A stretch of DNA of 64,000 nucleotides from Sphaerisporangium album. GTDB lineage: Bacteria > Actinomycetota > Actinomycetes > Streptosporangiales > Streptosporangiaceae. The notes below the pieces were generated by a model that had not been told where the DNA came from, made no database searches, and saw only the letters and a list, made by a program, of their open reading frames with translations. The stretch is taken from positions 180,896-244,895 of the forward strand of contig NZ_QOIL01000017.1 of the NCBI RefSeq assembly GCF_003323745.1. The letters run 5' to 3'. The position numbers and the translations under genes are program-made. The stretch's first letter is position 1. Each line of letters starts with the position of its first letter. Of this stretch, positions 1 to 23,149 are shown piece by piece.

Positions 1-3000
1 TGCCGTGGGCCTCGACGTACCCGATGGTGGACGGATCCCAGCCCGACCGCCGTACGGCCGTGCCGATGAGCGCGGCCTGGGACGAGGGGCTGGGCACGGT
101 GGCGCCGCTGGTCCTGCCGGTGTGGTTCACCGCGGACGCGCGGATCACGCCGTAGATGTGGTCGCCGTCCCTCCTGGCCCGGCAGAGCGGCTTGAGAAGG
201 ACGGCCCCGACCCCCTCCCCCGGCACGTACCCGCCGGCGTCCTTGCCGAAGGCGCGGCACCGGCCGTCGGCGGACAGGAACCGGCCCTGCGCGAGCTGCA
301 GGTACTTCTGCGGGTGCACGGTGACGTTGACCCCTCCGGCCAGGGCGAGGGTGCACTCGCCGCGCCGCAGGCTCTCGGCGGCCATGTGCGTGGCGGTGAG
401 CGACGAGGAGCAGGAGGTGTCCAGGGCCAGGCTGGGGCCGTCGAAGTCGAACGTGTAGGAGACCCGGTTCGGGATCGCCGCGTGCATGGCCGGCGGCGCG
501 ACGCCGCCCTCGCCGCCCTCGACCATCTGGTAGTGGTTCCACATGACCCCGGCGAACACGCCGACGCTCTCGCCGGCCAGGGCGTCGGGCGGGTACCCGG
601 CGTCCTCCAGCGTGTGCCAGCAGGTCTGGAGGAAGAGCCGCTCCTGCGGGTCCATCCGCTCGGCGTCGCGCCGGGAGATCCCGAAGAACGCCCGGTCGAA
701 GCGGTCCACCCCGTCGAGGAAGCCGCCCCACCTGCCGTATGTCCTGCCCTCGCGGCCCGGTTCGGGGTCGTAGTAGGCGTCGTGGTCCCATCGCCCGGCG
801 GGGACCTCAGTGACGCAGTCGCGGCCGGCGACCAGATTGCGCCAGAAGGCGGCGAGGTCGGGCGCCTGCGGGTAGCGTCCGGCGAGGCCGATGATCGCGA
901 TCGCGTCGTCACCGGGCTCCGGGCGCTCGTCCGGCTCGCCGTGACGCGCGCCCGCGCGGCCCGGGTCGGAGAGCGGACGGTCGATCGCGTTGGCCGGTCC
1001 GGGTGCGGGGAGCACACCGTCGAGGCGGTCCTCGTCCCCGTGCAGGACGACGAAGCCGGTCCCGGAGGCGGCCAGGCCGCGCGTCAGCACGCCCAACCCG
1101 TCGGCGGTGGGCAGAGGCGTCATACCCGTGTCGCGCCGTGACCTCTCCAGCGCGTCCGCGCCGATGCGCATGCCGCCTTCGGCCCAGTACGGCCAGCCGA
1201 TGGCCAGCGTCACGCCCGGACGATCATGGCGCCGCGCCCGCCGCCGCGCGAAACCCTCCAGATAGGCGTTGGCGTACGCGTAGGCGGCCTGCCCGGGGTT
1301 GGCCCGGGACGCGGCGAGGGAGGAGAAGACGAGGAAGAAGTCGAGGTCGTCGTCCTTGGTGGCGGCGTCGAGGTTCGCCACTCCGAGCGCCTTGGGCGCC
1401 ACCACGGCCTCGACGTCGGCGGCCTCCTTCCGGAAGTACAGCCCGTCGCGCTGCACCCCCGCGCAGTGGATCACGCCGTCGATCCGGCCGTACCGCTCGC
1501 GTACGGAGGCCAGCGCGCGTTCGACCTCGCCGGCGCGGGCCAGGTCGGCCCGGATGCCCGCGGTCCTGCTGACCACGACCGCGCGGGCACGGTAGTCGTC
1601 CTCGAGATGCCGGGCGACGAGCCGGCCGATGCCACCGGAGCCGCCGGCGATCACGTAGACGCCGTCCTCCTTGATCGGGACGGTTCCGTGGCCGAGGTCC
1701 TGCCGGACCCAGCGCCGCACCAGGCGTGCTCCTTCCCGGTAGCGGACCTCCGGTTCGGCGGACGCGTCCCGCACGGCGCGCGCCAGGCTTCGGGCGTCCG
1801 GCATGGTGTCCAGGCCCACGCTGCGACATCGCACCAGCGGGGTCTCGGCCGAGATGGTCCGGGCGAGCGCGCCGACCGCGTCGTGCGCGGGCTCCGGCTC
1901 GACGTCACGCGAGCCGTGGACGAACGTGAGCGTCACGGGCCTGCGCGGCTTCCGGCCGACGATCGCACAGGCCAGCGACCACATCGTCAGGCAGGTGTCC
2001 ACTCCGTCGTCGCCGAGGGTCCCGAGCACCGCGAAGTGCCGGGGCAGGTCGCCCGTGCGGGACAGGTCGGCGAGCAGCGTCTCGGCCTGGCCGCGGCTGC
2101 GCGGATCGAGCCGGTACGCCCGCTCGCCGGTCTTCTCGAACTCCGGGCCGGGCTCGACCCGGACGAGCCCGCCGCCGTACTCCGCCACGTCCCCCAGGGC
2201 GCCCGCAGGGGCGATCAGGACCAGCTCCCCAAGTTCGCCGAGTCCCCCGAGCTCGCCAGGCTCCCCAAGTTCGCGGCGTCCCCCAAGTTCGCCCCGTCCC
2301 TCAAGCTCCCCAAGCTCGCCGAGTCCCCCAAGTTCGCCCGGTCCCCCAAGTTCGCCGGGCTTCCCCGGTTCCCTGAGGTCTCCGAGGTCCCCGCGGCCGG
2401 CCTCGGCCTCCTCCTGCCGCACCCAGACGTCGCGGTAGCACAGGGTCCGCGTACTCGCGGCGGCGGCGTCCGGCCCGGGCGCCTCACCGGACGCCCCCGC
2501 GGGGCCGTCTTCGCTTCTCGCGTCCCGGCTCTCGTGCGGTTCCAGCGCCTTGTCCAGGCCCTCGTACGTGGCCGAAAGGTGGGCGGCGAGGCTGTCGATA
2601 TCGCTGTACTCGAACAGCAGCGTCGGGTAGAGCCCCTGCCCGACCAGGCTTTCCAGTTCCTCGCCGAGCCGGACGAGCGTGACCGAGTCCAGGCCGAGCT
2701 CGTAGAAGCCCACTCCGGTGGGCACCTCGCCGGGACGCCGTCCGAGCTGGCCGGCGACCATGGCCCGTAGCCGCCCGACGAGCCCCTTGGAGGCCGCACG
2801 GCCCCCGTCCGCGCGCGCGGACAGGGTCTCGGACGTATCAGTCCTCGCCGCCCCAAGCTCGGACATTTGGGACCCCGACGTGCCGGACCCGGACGTCCCA
2901 GAGGTGGGCGCGTTGATGTCGAGGAGCTTCTCCATCAGACCGGGGTGCCTGATGCGCTTGCAGGACAGGCCCGTGAACCCGGCGACGAAGCGGCCGCCCT

Positions 3001-3757
3001 CGTCGTAGAGGCCGTAGTCGTTGGTGATGACGTCGCCGGAAGGGGCGAGCGTCTCAGGGCGCGGGGCGTACACGTGGAAGGCGTCGCCGAGACGCTCGGG
3101 CGCGCGGAACTCGCGGACGTAGACAGGGATGAACGGCTCCTCGCCCGAGGCGCGGGTCTGTCCCAGGCCCGCGATGGTGGAGGCGTCCAGCGCGGCCGGA
3201 TGCAGGTGGAAGCGCTCGTGCCCCGGCTCGGGGGCGGTGAGCCGCAGCTCGGCGAGCAGGTGGCCGCGGCCGTGGTAGAGCCGCCCGGCGCACTTCATGG
3301 CGTCGCCGTGCCGGATGTCCTCGGCCCGGGCGCGGGCGTACAGGTCCTCCATCTCGCCGCGCCTCTCCGCGCCGTCCTTCAGCGCGGACACCTCGATCGG
3401 CCCGGGCGGCTCCCGATCGGTGAAGGCCAGCGTGCCGGAGAGGTTGCGCCGCCAGGCGGACAGCGGCGTCCCGTCCCTCACCCAGCGGCTCTCGGCCAGC
3501 AGCGCGTGCTCGCCGTCGCGCGCCTCGCCGACGACGACGCGCAGCTCACGGTCGGCGTGCTCGCCGGTCGCGACGGCCTCGGTGAAGAGCACCTCGCGGA
3601 GGATCGCCCGGCGGTGGTCCCATCCCGCCGCCGCCAGCGTGCGGTACACGAGGTCGAAGAAGACCACGCCGGGCATGACGGACACTCCGTGCACGCGGTG
3701 GTCACGCATGATGAACTCGGAGTGCTTGAGCAGGGTGTGACTCTCGATCGCCGCCAT
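1..3757 (-). CDS. trans-AT polyketide synthase (DH-ACP-KR-KS..., 3' part beyond window)
   Basis: The reading frame opens with ATG at 3757 and stays open to the left edge, so only the first ~1,252 residues are seen. Domains in order: an N-terminal dehydratase-type hot-dog domain (residues ~1-285) with the catalytic HxxxGxxxxP signature at His20-Pro29 and a second HPAALDAS motif near residue 184; an acyl carrier domain with phosphopantetheine Ser358 in GLDS; a ketoreductase whose structural half contains a Gly-Glu-Leu repeat insertion (~460-510) and whose catalytic half shows GGSGGIG near 702 and the Ser/Tyr/Asn set near 810-830; and a ketosynthase from ~951 with active Cys1116 in DTSCSS, cut at its VEAHG motif. 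No acyltransferase is present. The start lies 4 nt after the stop of the upstream synthase, so the two are cotranscribed, and the DH-ACP-KR set completes the KS that ends that protein. Domain order DH-ACP-KR is unusual and, as I recall, also occurs in LnmJ of leinamycin. Confidence 0.93.
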   Translation of the reverse strand, partial: MAAIESHTLLKHSEFIMRDHRVHGVSVMPGVVFFDLVYRTLAAAGWDHRRAILREVLFTEAVATGEHADRELRVVVGEARDGEHALLAESRWVRDGTPLSAWRRNLSGTLAFTDREPPGPIEVSALKDGAERRGEMEDLYARARAEDIRHGDAMKCAGRLYHGRGHLLAELRLTAPEPGHERFHLHPAALDASTIAGLGQTRASGEEPFIPVYVREFRAPERLGDAFHVYAPRPETLAPSGDVITNDYGLYDEGGRFVAGFTGLSCKRIRHPGLMEKLLDINAPTSGTSGSGTSGSQMSELGAARTDTSETLSARADGGRAASKGLVGRLRAMVAGQLGRRPGEVPTGVGFYELGLDSVTLVRLGEELESLVGQGLYPTLLFEYSDIDSLAAHLSATYEGLDKALEPHESRDARSEDGPAGASGEAPGPDAAAASTRTLCYRDVWVRQEEAEAGRGDLGDLREPGKPGELGGPGELGGLGELGELEGRGELGGRRELGEPGELGGLGELGELVLIAPAGALGDVAEYGGGLVRVEPGPEFEKTGERAYRLDPRSRGQAETLLADLSRTGDLPRHFAVLGTLGDDGVDTCLTMWSLACAIVGRKPRRPVTLTFVHGSRDVEPEPAHDAVGALARTISAETPLVRCRSVGLDTMPDARSLARAVRDASAEPEVRYREGARLVRRWVRQDLGHGTVPIKEDGVYVIAGGSGGIGRLVARHLEDDYRARAVVVSRTAGIRADLARAGEVERALASVRERYGRIDGVIHCAGVQRDGLYFRKEAADVEAVVAPKALGVANLDAATKDDDLDFFLVFSSLAASRANPGQAAYAYANAYLEGFARRRARRHDRPGVTLAIGWPYWAEGGMRIGADALERSRRDTGMTPLPTADGLGVLTRGLAASGTGFVVLHGDEDRLDGVLPAPGPANAIDRPLSDPGRAGARHGEPDERPEPGDDAIAIIGLAGRYPQAPDLAAFWRNLVAGRDCVTEVPAGRWDHDAYYDPEPGREGRTYGRWGGFLDGVDRFDRAFFGISRRDAERMDPQERLFLQTCWHTLEDAGYPPDALAGESVGVFAGVMWNHYQMVEGGEGGVAPPAMHAAIPNRVSYTFDFDGPSLALDTSCSSSLTATHMAAESLRRGECTLALAGGVNVTVHPQKYLQLAQGRFLSADGRCRAFGKDAGGYVPGEGVGAVLLKPLCRARRDGDHIYGVIRASAVNHTGRTSGATVPSPSSQAALIGTAVRRSGWDPSTIGYVEAHG
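2228..2383. repeat. 18-bp in-frame tandem repeat in PKS linker
   Basis: About nine degenerate copies of an 18-bp unit (core CCCAAGTTCGCC plus a 6-bp spacer, with one shortened copy) encode a Gly-Glu-Leu-rich stretch on the minus strand inside the structural half of the first ketoreductase. Every length change keeps the reading frame. Confidence 0.85.
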
Positions 3758-3761
3758 ATGT

Positions 3762-17453
<13,692 letters not shown>

Positions 17454-17550
17454 GGCCCTCCTCCCGCTTCCCGACGCTACGGACGCGGCCCGGTGCCGCC
17501 TGCTCAAGACTGAGCAGTCGCCCCGATCGGGCCCGGTTAGCTTCGGGGCC
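17454..17550. promoter_or_regulatory. divergent promoter region with operator palindrome TGCTCA-AGAC-TGAGCA
   Basis: The 97 bp between the megasynthase start (minus) and the thioesterase start (plus) contain the perfect inverted repeat TGCTCA-AGAC-TGAGCA at 17501-17516. The same element, as GCTCAA-NN-TTGAGC, occurs twice in the other divergent promoter of the cluster (25342-25355 and 25414-25427). All three copies are followed by AG on the plus strand. It is likely the binding site of a cluster regulator; the regulator itself is not in the window. Confidence 0.7.
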
Positions 17551-18336
17551 ATGGCGAAGGCGTGGATCGCGGGAGAAGGCCCGAGGGCGGACGCGGAGGT
17601 CAGGCTGTTCTGCTTCGCGCACGCGGGGGGCGGGGCGGCGCTGTTCCGCAGGTGGGACGAGCATCTGGCGCCGTCGGTGGACGTCTGCCCGGTCGTCCTG
17701 CCCGGGCGCGAGAGCCGTCTTCGCGAGGCGGCGTACGACAGCATGGACCGGCTCGTCGGCCCGCTGTCCGACGCGCTGCGGCCGTACACCGACCGGCCCT
17801 ACGCCCTGTTCGGGCACAGCATGGGCGCCGCCGTGGCCTGGGAGGTCGCGCGCAGGCTCGCCCGCGACCCCGCCGGCGTCCGCCTCGGCGGTTCCGCGCG
17901 GGAGCCGGTCGTCCTGTTCGTGTCCGGGCGGCGGGCCCCGCACCTGCCCACGAGCCGCCGCCGCTTCTGTGACCTGTCCGAGGACGCTCTGCTGGCCGAG
18001 CTCGGCAAGCTGAACGGCACCCCCGCCGAGGTCATGGACCAGCGCAACCTGCTGGACGTCTTCCTGCCGACCCTGCGCGCGGACTTCACGCTCAATGAGC
18101 GGTACGCGCCGCTGCCCGGCCCGCGGCTCACCTGCCCGGTCTCGGCCCTGCTCGGCGACGCCGACCCCGAAGTGGACCCGGACGAGATCGCCGCCTGGCG
18201 CGACGCCACGGACGGCGGCTTCACCCAGCGGGTCTTCGCCGGCGACCACTTCTACCTCAAGGGCCCCCGTCCGGAGGTCCTGGACGCCCTCCAGGAGGAT
18301 CTCGACCGCGCCCTGCTGTCGCCATTCGTCCGCTGA
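17551..18336 (+). CDS. type II thioesterase of the PKS/NRPS cluster
   Basis: A 261-residue alpha/beta hydrolase of the discrete editing thioesterase family. Visible features are the N-terminal FCFAHAGGG oxyanion motif (residues ~18-27), the nucleophile elbow GHSMG near residue 89, the Asp in DADPEVD near 210, and the catalytic His in GDHFYLK near 233. Such enzymes clear blocked or misprimed carrier domains. It is transcribed away from the megasynthase from a shared 97-bp promoter region that holds the cluster palindrome. ATG 17551 was chosen because the family motif begins about 20 residues later; the upstream frame overlaps the divergent gene. The leinamycin counterpart would be LnmN. Confidence 0.95.
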   Translation: MAKAWIAGEGPRADAEVRLFCFAHAGGGAALFRRWDEHLAPSVDVCPVVLPGRESRLREAAYDSMDRLVGPLSDALRPYTDRPYALFGHSMGAAVAWEVARRLARDPAGVRLGGSAREPVVLFVSGRRAPHLPTSRRRFCDLSEDALLAELGKLNGTPAEVMDQRNLLDVFLPTLRADFTLNERYAPLPGPRLTCPVSALLGDADPEVDPDEIAAWRDATDGGFTQRVFAGDHFYLKGPRPEVLDALQEDLDRALLSPFVR

Positions 18337-18470
18337 ACACGCTCTCTCGCCGGGCCCTGTATACAGTTTCACGGCGGCCGTGAGCGCGCGGGCGCGTCGT
18401 TCCCCCTGGTGGCTCACCGTTTACGGTCGCCGATAGTGCGGGGCCGTCATCTGCGCGCATGCGCGAAACA

Positions 18471-18506
18471 GGCAAGTATCTTGCCATCTAGACATGGAGC
18501 TTCCAT
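18471..18506. promoter_or_regulatory. two palindromes upstream of the lectin/lactonase gene
   Basis: GGCAAG-TAT-CTTGCC (18471-18485) and ATGGA-GCT-TCCAT (18494-18506) are perfect inverted repeats, 58-93 bp before the start at 18564. They differ from the cluster palindrome, which suggests separate control. No clear -10/-35 pair was recognised. Confidence 0.45.
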
Positions 18507-18563
18507 AGTCGTCAAGGATGGCTGTCACCCCCCATCAGGCAGCCGCATCCATCGGAGGTCTCC

Positions 18564-20057
18564 ATGACCGCACCGCAGTACCTTCGGGGTCGCCTGCCCC
18601 GAGTGCTCCTCACGACCGGCGCCGCCACGGCCCTCGCCGCCGCGCTCGTCGTGGCCCAGCTCGGTGGCGCGATCGGCCCCGCCTCGGCCGCCGTCGGCAC
18701 GCCGATCACCGGCATCGGCGGCAAGTGCGTCGACGTCGCGGGCGCGAGCAGCGCCAACGGCACCCGCGTCCAGCTGTGGACGTGCAACGGAAGCACCGCC
18801 CAGCAGTGGACCGTCGGGACGGACGGGACGATCCGCGCGCTCGGCAAGTGCCTCGACGTGGCCGCCGCGTCCACCGCGAACGGCGCCAAGGTGCAGATCT
18901 ACGACTGCAACGGCACGGGCGCCCAGCGCTGGACCGTGACCGGGACGCAAATCGTCAACGCGGGCTCCGGCAAGTGCCTGGACGCGACGAACGGCAGCAG
19001 CGCCGACGGTACCCCGCTGCAGATCTGGGCGTGCTCGGGCGGCCCTAACCAGCAGTGGTCCATCGCCGTGTCCCCCACGCCGACCCCGACCCCGACGCCG
19101 ACCGGCACCACCTCCCCGGTGCCACCCCGTCCGGGCGTCGGGCCGTGCGTGCCGGGCACGACGTACGGCAACCCGCTGCCGTCCCCCACGGTCACGGCGG
19201 CGAAGATCCGGGACGGCTTCAACTTCCTGGAAGGCCCGGTCTGGGACGCCACGACGCAGACGCTGCTGGTGTCGAACATGTACGACGGGACCGGCCCCCA
19301 GGGCGTCCAGCCGGCGGACATCCTGCGGTACACCGCGCCGAACACCTTCGACATGTTCATCGCGGGCGCGGGCAGCAACGGCCTGGCCCTCAGCCGGGAC
19401 GGCGGCTCGATCCTGGCCGCGACGCACGACCAGCGCAGCGTCTCGTCCGTCCGCCTGCCGGACAAGGTACGCGGCGTGGTGGCGGCGAACTACCAGGGCA
19501 AGGCGTTCAACTCGCCCAACGACCTGACCGTGGGCGCCGACGGAACCGTCTACTTCACCGACCCCAACTTCCAGCGCGCCAACCGGCCCGACCAGATGTC
19601 CGGCCGCACGAGCGTCTTCCGGGTGAAGAACGGCGTGGTGTCGCTGATCGACGACACGATCAGCCAGCCGAACGGCATCGTGCTCTCCCCCGACGGCAGG
19701 ACGCTCTACGTCGGCGGCAACGGAACCGGCAAGGTCTACAAGTGGCCGGTCAACGCGGACGGCAGCACCGGGGCGCGCAGCGACTTCGCCTCGCTGAACG
19801 GGTCGGACGGCGCGACGATCGACTGCGCGGGCAACCTCTACCAGGTCTCCTACAACGACGGGAAGGTGCACGTCTTCTCGCCGGCGGGCGTGGAGCTCGG
19901 CACGATCTCGGCCGGGACGAACAGCACCAACGCGGCGTTCGGCGGCCCCGACGGCAGGACTCTGTTCATCACCTCAGGGACGGCCTCGCGCGGCGGCAAC
20001 ACCGGCAACTTCGGGCTGTACAGCGTGCGCCTGAACGTGCCGGGATGGCCGTACTGA
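18564..20057 (+). CDS. secreted ricin-type lectin fused to SMP-30/gluconolactonase-like beta-propeller
   Basis: A 497-residue exported protein; GGAGG lies 7 nt before ATG 18564. Residues 1-43 form a signal peptide ending near Ala-Ser-Ala-Ala. Residues ~46-168 are a ricin B-type beta-trefoil with three QxW motifs (QQW, QRW, QQW), which binds sugars. A Pro-Thr linker (~170-195) leads to a six-bladed propeller of the SMP-30/gluconolactonase type (~200-497) with the NFLEGPVWD entry motif and SPNDLTVG and QPNGIVLSPDG metal-site-like segments. It probably hydrolyses a sugar or other lactone outside the cell. It lies between the two halves of the polyketide cluster, ending 3 bp from the convergent AT/reductase gene. 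Whether it takes part in that pathway cannot be told; its promoter palindromes differ from those of the cluster. Confidence 0.9.
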   Translation: MTAPQYLRGRLPRVLLTTGAATALAAALVVAQLGGAIGPASAAVGTPITGIGGKCVDVAGASSANGTRVQLWTCNGSTAQQWTVGTDGTIRALGKCLDVAAASTANGAKVQIYDCNGTGAQRWTVTGTQIVNAGSGKCLDATNGSSADGTPLQIWACSGGPNQQWSIAVSPTPTPTPTPTGTTSPVPPRPGVGPCVPGTTYGNPLPSPTVTAAKIRDGFNFLEGPVWDATTQTLLVSNMYDGTGPQGVQPADILRYTAPNTFDMFIAGAGSNGLALSRDGGSILAATHDQRSVSSVRLPDKVRGVVAANYQGKAFNSPNDLTVGADGTVYFTDPNFQRANRPDQMSGRTSVFRVKNGVVSLIDDTISQPNGIVLSPDGRTLYVGGNGTGKVYKWPVNADGSTGARSDFASLNGSDGATIDCAGNLYQVSYNDGKVHVFSPAGVELGTISAGTNSTNAAFGGPDGRTLFITSGTASRGGNTGNFGLYSVRLNVPGWPY

Positions 20058-20060
20058 CCC

Positions 20061-22418
20061 TCACCGGGCACCCGTCCGGCGCAGGCGGGCGTCGAGCACG
20101 CCCGCCGCGCCGGACATCAGCCGTTCGGCGATGACGTCGACGTGCCGGTCGCGCCAGTCGGCGAGGCCGATCGTGGCGGCGTACCGGTTGAAGGAGCCCA
20201 TCGCCGGGCCGCAGTGGATCTGGTAGTCGACCCGCCGGCCGGGCACGCCCTCCAGGGCCAGCCTGATGGAGTGGACGAAGTACCAGCGGAAGACCAGCGC
20301 CATCTTCCGCCGGGGGTCGTCCTGCGCCCTGGACAGCTCGGCCGGTCTGCGGGCGGCCAGGTACGCGCGGGTCTCGTCCCAGACCTCCTCGAAGGACCTG
20401 CGGAAGTACCTGTCCTGGATCGTCCGCCGGGTGTCCGGGTCCAGCTCGTCCAGAGAGCCGTGCCGCCGGTAGAGCTGGTACAGCTTGTTGGCGCGCGCGG
20501 GGAACAGCGTGCCCTTCCTGGCGACCTGCACCCGCGCGCCCAGCTCGAACATGTCGCCCGCCGGGGCGTACGCGGTGTCCTGGACGTCGAGCCCGGCCAG
20601 CATGTCCTTGACCTCGCAGGACGTGCCCGCCTCGGGCGAGCACTGGTTCACCGAGCCGGTGACGACGAAGTCGGCGCCGAGGACGAACGCCGCGGCCGCC
20701 GCCTCGGGGCTGCCGATGCCTCCAGAGGCGCCGACGCGGATCGGCCGGGCGTACCCGTGGCGGGCCGTCTCGGTGTCGCGCAGCTCGACCATGGCGGGCA
20801 TCAGCGCGTAGGGAGACCGGCCGTCGGTGTGGCCCGCCGAGTCGGCCTCGACGCAGACGTCCTCGGCGACCGGCAGGGACGAGGCCGCGTCCGCCTCGGC
20901 GGGGGTGAGGTCACCGCGCTCGACGAGGCGGCGCAGCACGGACTCGGGCGGCGGGGCCATGAACGCCGCCGCGACCTCGGGCCGTGAGACCTTGGCGAGC
21001 ACGCGCCGCACGGCCACCGGCCGCCCGGACGCGTCGCGGTGGGCGCCGGTGAAGCGGTAGCGGACGAGGGGGGCCGTGACGTGGGGATACGCGGCCGCCT
21101 CGACGTAGCGGACGTCGTGGCGGAGGTAGAGCTCGACGGTGTCGCGTTCGAGGCCGTCCTCGTCGAAGCCGTAGAGCAGGTTCATGCCGAAGGGGGCGTC
21201 GGGGCCGAGCCCGCGTCTGATCGTGTGGATCGCGTCCTCGATCTCGGGCAGCGTGAGGCCGCCGGTGCCGAAGAAGCCCATCAGGCCCGCCTTGCCCATC
21301 CTGATCACCAGGTCGGTGGAGGCGATGCCCTTGAACATCGACCCGGCGAGGTAGGCGTAGCGCAGGCCGTAGTCCTCGCGGAAGGCGCGCGAGCCGAGGG
21401 ACGCGGGGTCGCCCGCCCGCTCGGACGCGCCGCCGGCCCCACGGAGGGACGCGCCCGGCGCCGCGCCCCTGGACCTGCCTTCCCCGGACGCGCCCTCCCC
21501 GGACGTCCCCCGGCCCGGCGCGCCCGCGTCCGCCATGCGTGCAGCCGGCATGCGCGTGTCCGGTGTCCGCGTGTCCTCCTCGGGCGCCGCGACAGGGTAC
21601 CTGCGCGTCACGTCCCACAGTTTGGTGAGCACGTCGCCCGGCCCGATCTCCTCCAGTTCGTCCACGCCCCGCGCGAGCAGGTACCGCATGCCGTCCAGCC
21701 AGCGCACCGGGCCGTCGATCTGCCGGCGCAGCGCCTCGGCCATCGCCCCGGCGACGTGCGGACGCCCGGTGACGTTGGCGATGACCGGAACCTCCGGCTC
21801 CGCGAACCGGACCTCCTCCAGCGCGCCCGCGAAGGCGTCGGCGGCGTCCCTCATGTACCTGGAGTGGAAGGCGGTCCGGACGTTCAGCGGCACGCATTTG
21901 CCGCCGATCTCCTGGACGGCCCCGGCCGCCGACGCCAGGGCGTCCTTCGGCCCGGCGATGACCACCTGCTCGGGCGAGTTGTCGTTGGCGACGTCCACTC
22001 CGGTGCCGTCCAGCAGTTCTTCGAGCCGTTCCCGGGGGACGCCCAGCACGGCGGTCATCGTGCCGCCGGTCGCCTCGCCCATCAGCTCGCCGCGCCGCCT
22101 GACCAGCCGCAGGCCGGTCTCGAAGTCGAAGCAGCCCGCGGCGAACAGCGCCGCGTACTCCCCCAGGCTGTGCCCGGCCAGGTAGTCCGGCCCGCCGCCC
22201 TCCTCGCGCCGGGCGAGGTAGCTCAGCGCGTCCACGGTGTACAGCGCGGGCTGGACGTACCGGGTGTCGCGCAGGCGCCGGGTGTCGTCGCAGAGTTCCC
22301 TGATCGAGTACCCGAGGATCTCGTCCGCCCGCGCGCACAGGGCGGGGTAGCGGTCCAGCACGCCTCCCATGCCCCGGCGATGAGAACCCTGCCCCGGAAA
22401 CACCCACACGACGGACAT
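20061..22418 (-). CDS. fused trans-acting acyltransferase / PfaD-type enoyl reductase
   Basis: A 785-residue bifunctional protein. Residues 1-~275 are a malonyl-CoA:ACP acyltransferase with the GQGSH motif at 9-13 and the nucleophile Ser84 in GHSLGEY. After a low-complexity Gly/Ser/Arg linker (~280-340), residues ~345-785 form a flavin-dependent enoyl reductase of the PfaD/2-nitropropane dioxygenase type. It should load malonate on all carriers of the AT-less synthases and reduce selected double bonds in trans. ATG 22418 is preferred over TTG 22427 because GAAAGGA lies 9 nt upstream. It is the last gene of a four-gene minus-strand operon, 15 nt after the hydratase gene. The same AT-oxidoreductase fusion is LnmG in the leinamycin cluster. 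Confidence 0.94.
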   Translation of the reverse strand: MSVVWVFPGQGSHRRGMGGVLDRYPALCARADEILGYSIRELCDDTRRLRDTRYVQPALYTVDALSYLARREEGGGPDYLAGHSLGEYAALFAAGCFDFETGLRLVRRRGELMGEATGGTMTAVLGVPRERLEELLDGTGVDVANDNSPEQVVIAGPKDALASAAGAVQEIGGKCVPLNVRTAFHSRYMRDAADAFAGALEEVRFAEPEVPVIANVTGRPHVAGAMAEALRRQIDGPVRWLDGMRYLLARGVDELEEIGPGDVLTKLWDVTRRYPVAAPEEDTRTPDTRMPAARMADAGAPGRGTSGEGASGEGRSRGAAPGASLRGAGGASERAGDPASLGSRAFREDYGLRYAYLAGSMFKGIASTDLVIRMGKAGLMGFFGTGGLTLPEIEDAIHTIRRGLGPDAPFGMNLLYGFDEDGLERDTVELYLRHDVRYVEAAAYPHVTAPLVRYRFTGAHRDASGRPVAVRRVLAKVSRPEVAAAFMAPPPESVLRRLVERGDLTPAEADAASSLPVAEDVCVEADSAGHTDGRSPYALMPAMVELRDTETARHGYARPIRVGASGGIGSPEAAAAAFVLGADFVVTGSVNQCSPEAGTSCEVKDMLAGLDVQDTAYAPAGDMFELGARVQVARKGTLFPARANKLYQLYRRHGSLDELDPDTRRTIQDRYFRRSFEEVWDETRAYLAARRPAELSRAQDDPRRKMALVFRWYFVHSIRLALEGVPGRRVDYQIHCGPAMGSFNRYAATIGLADWRDRHVDVIAERLMSGAAGVLDARLRRTGAR

Positions 22419-22433
22419 CGGCCGCAATCCTTT

Positions 22434-23144
22434 CTAACGCTCCCAGGGGAACCGCTTCTCCGCCGCGTAGTCGGTGAGCCGCCGCCGCACCTCGGGCGCG
22501 GACATCAGGCGGCCGAACTCCTTGACCGCCGTCGCCTCCACCTCGTCGGACAGGATCCACATCTCGCGGAAGTAGGACTTCATGTCCCGGATGATCGATT
22601 CGTCCAGCTTGGTGAGCCGGTACGCCAGCCGGTTGACCAGCGCACGGGGGTCGTCGGCGACCGCGTCGACCAGGTGGAACCGCTCGGCCTCGACGGCGGG
22701 CACCGGCTGGGTGCTGAAGGTCATCGTGTACGCCTTCTGGAAGCCGGCCCGCCGGATCAGGAACGGCAGCACGCAGCACGGCAGCAGCCCCCACAGGGCC
22801 TCGGGCAGGCTGAACGCGCTGCGCTCGCTCGCGTACACGAAGTCGCTCGCGGCGGCCAGCCCGACCCCGCCACCGGCCGCCCGCCCGTCGACCTGCGCGA
22901 CGACCGCGCGCGGGGTCGTGGTGAACCGTCTGAGCAGGCCGAAGAAGGCGGCGCCGCCGTCGGAGGCGTCCTGCCCGGCGGCGCCCTCCAGGTTCAGGCC
23001 GGTGCAGAAGACGCCGTCGCCTCCCTCCAGGATCAGGATGCGGCAGTCAGGCTCGCCCTCGGCCTCGTCCAGGGCGTCGTGGATCTCCGCGATGGACCCG
23101 GCGTCCAGGGTGTCGCGGATCTTCAGCCGCAGGATGACGGACAT
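22434..23144 (-). CDS. enoyl-CoA hydratase of a beta-branching cassette (ECH1-like)
   Basis: A 236-residue crotonase-fold protein. The oxyanion-hole segments are visible as GVFCTGLNL (~residue 45) and RAAGGGVGLAAASDF (~85), followed by the LPEALWGLLPCCVLPFLIRR segment that resembles PksH-type (ECH1) rather than PksI-type (ECH2) enzymes. It should dehydrate the HMG-like intermediate made by the adjacent synthase. ATG 23144 is preferred because GGAG lies 9 nt upstream; an in-frame ATG at 23159 overlaps the end of the previous gene and lacks a ribosome site. Translation is probably coupled to the synthase gene. The assignment to ECH1 rests on remembered family motifs. Confidence 0.88.
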   Translation of the reverse strand: MSVILRLKIRDTLDAGSIAEIHDALDEAEGEPDCRILILEGGDGVFCTGLNLEGAAGQDASDGGAAFFGLLRRFTTTPRAVVAQVDGRAAGGGVGLAAASDFVYASERSAFSLPEALWGLLPCCVLPFLIRRAGFQKAYTMTFSTQPVPAVEAERFHLVDAVADDPRALVNRLAYRLTKLDESIIRDMKSYFREMWILSDEVEATAVKEFGRLMSAPEVRRRLTDYAAEKRFPWER

Positions 23145-23149
23145 CGTCG

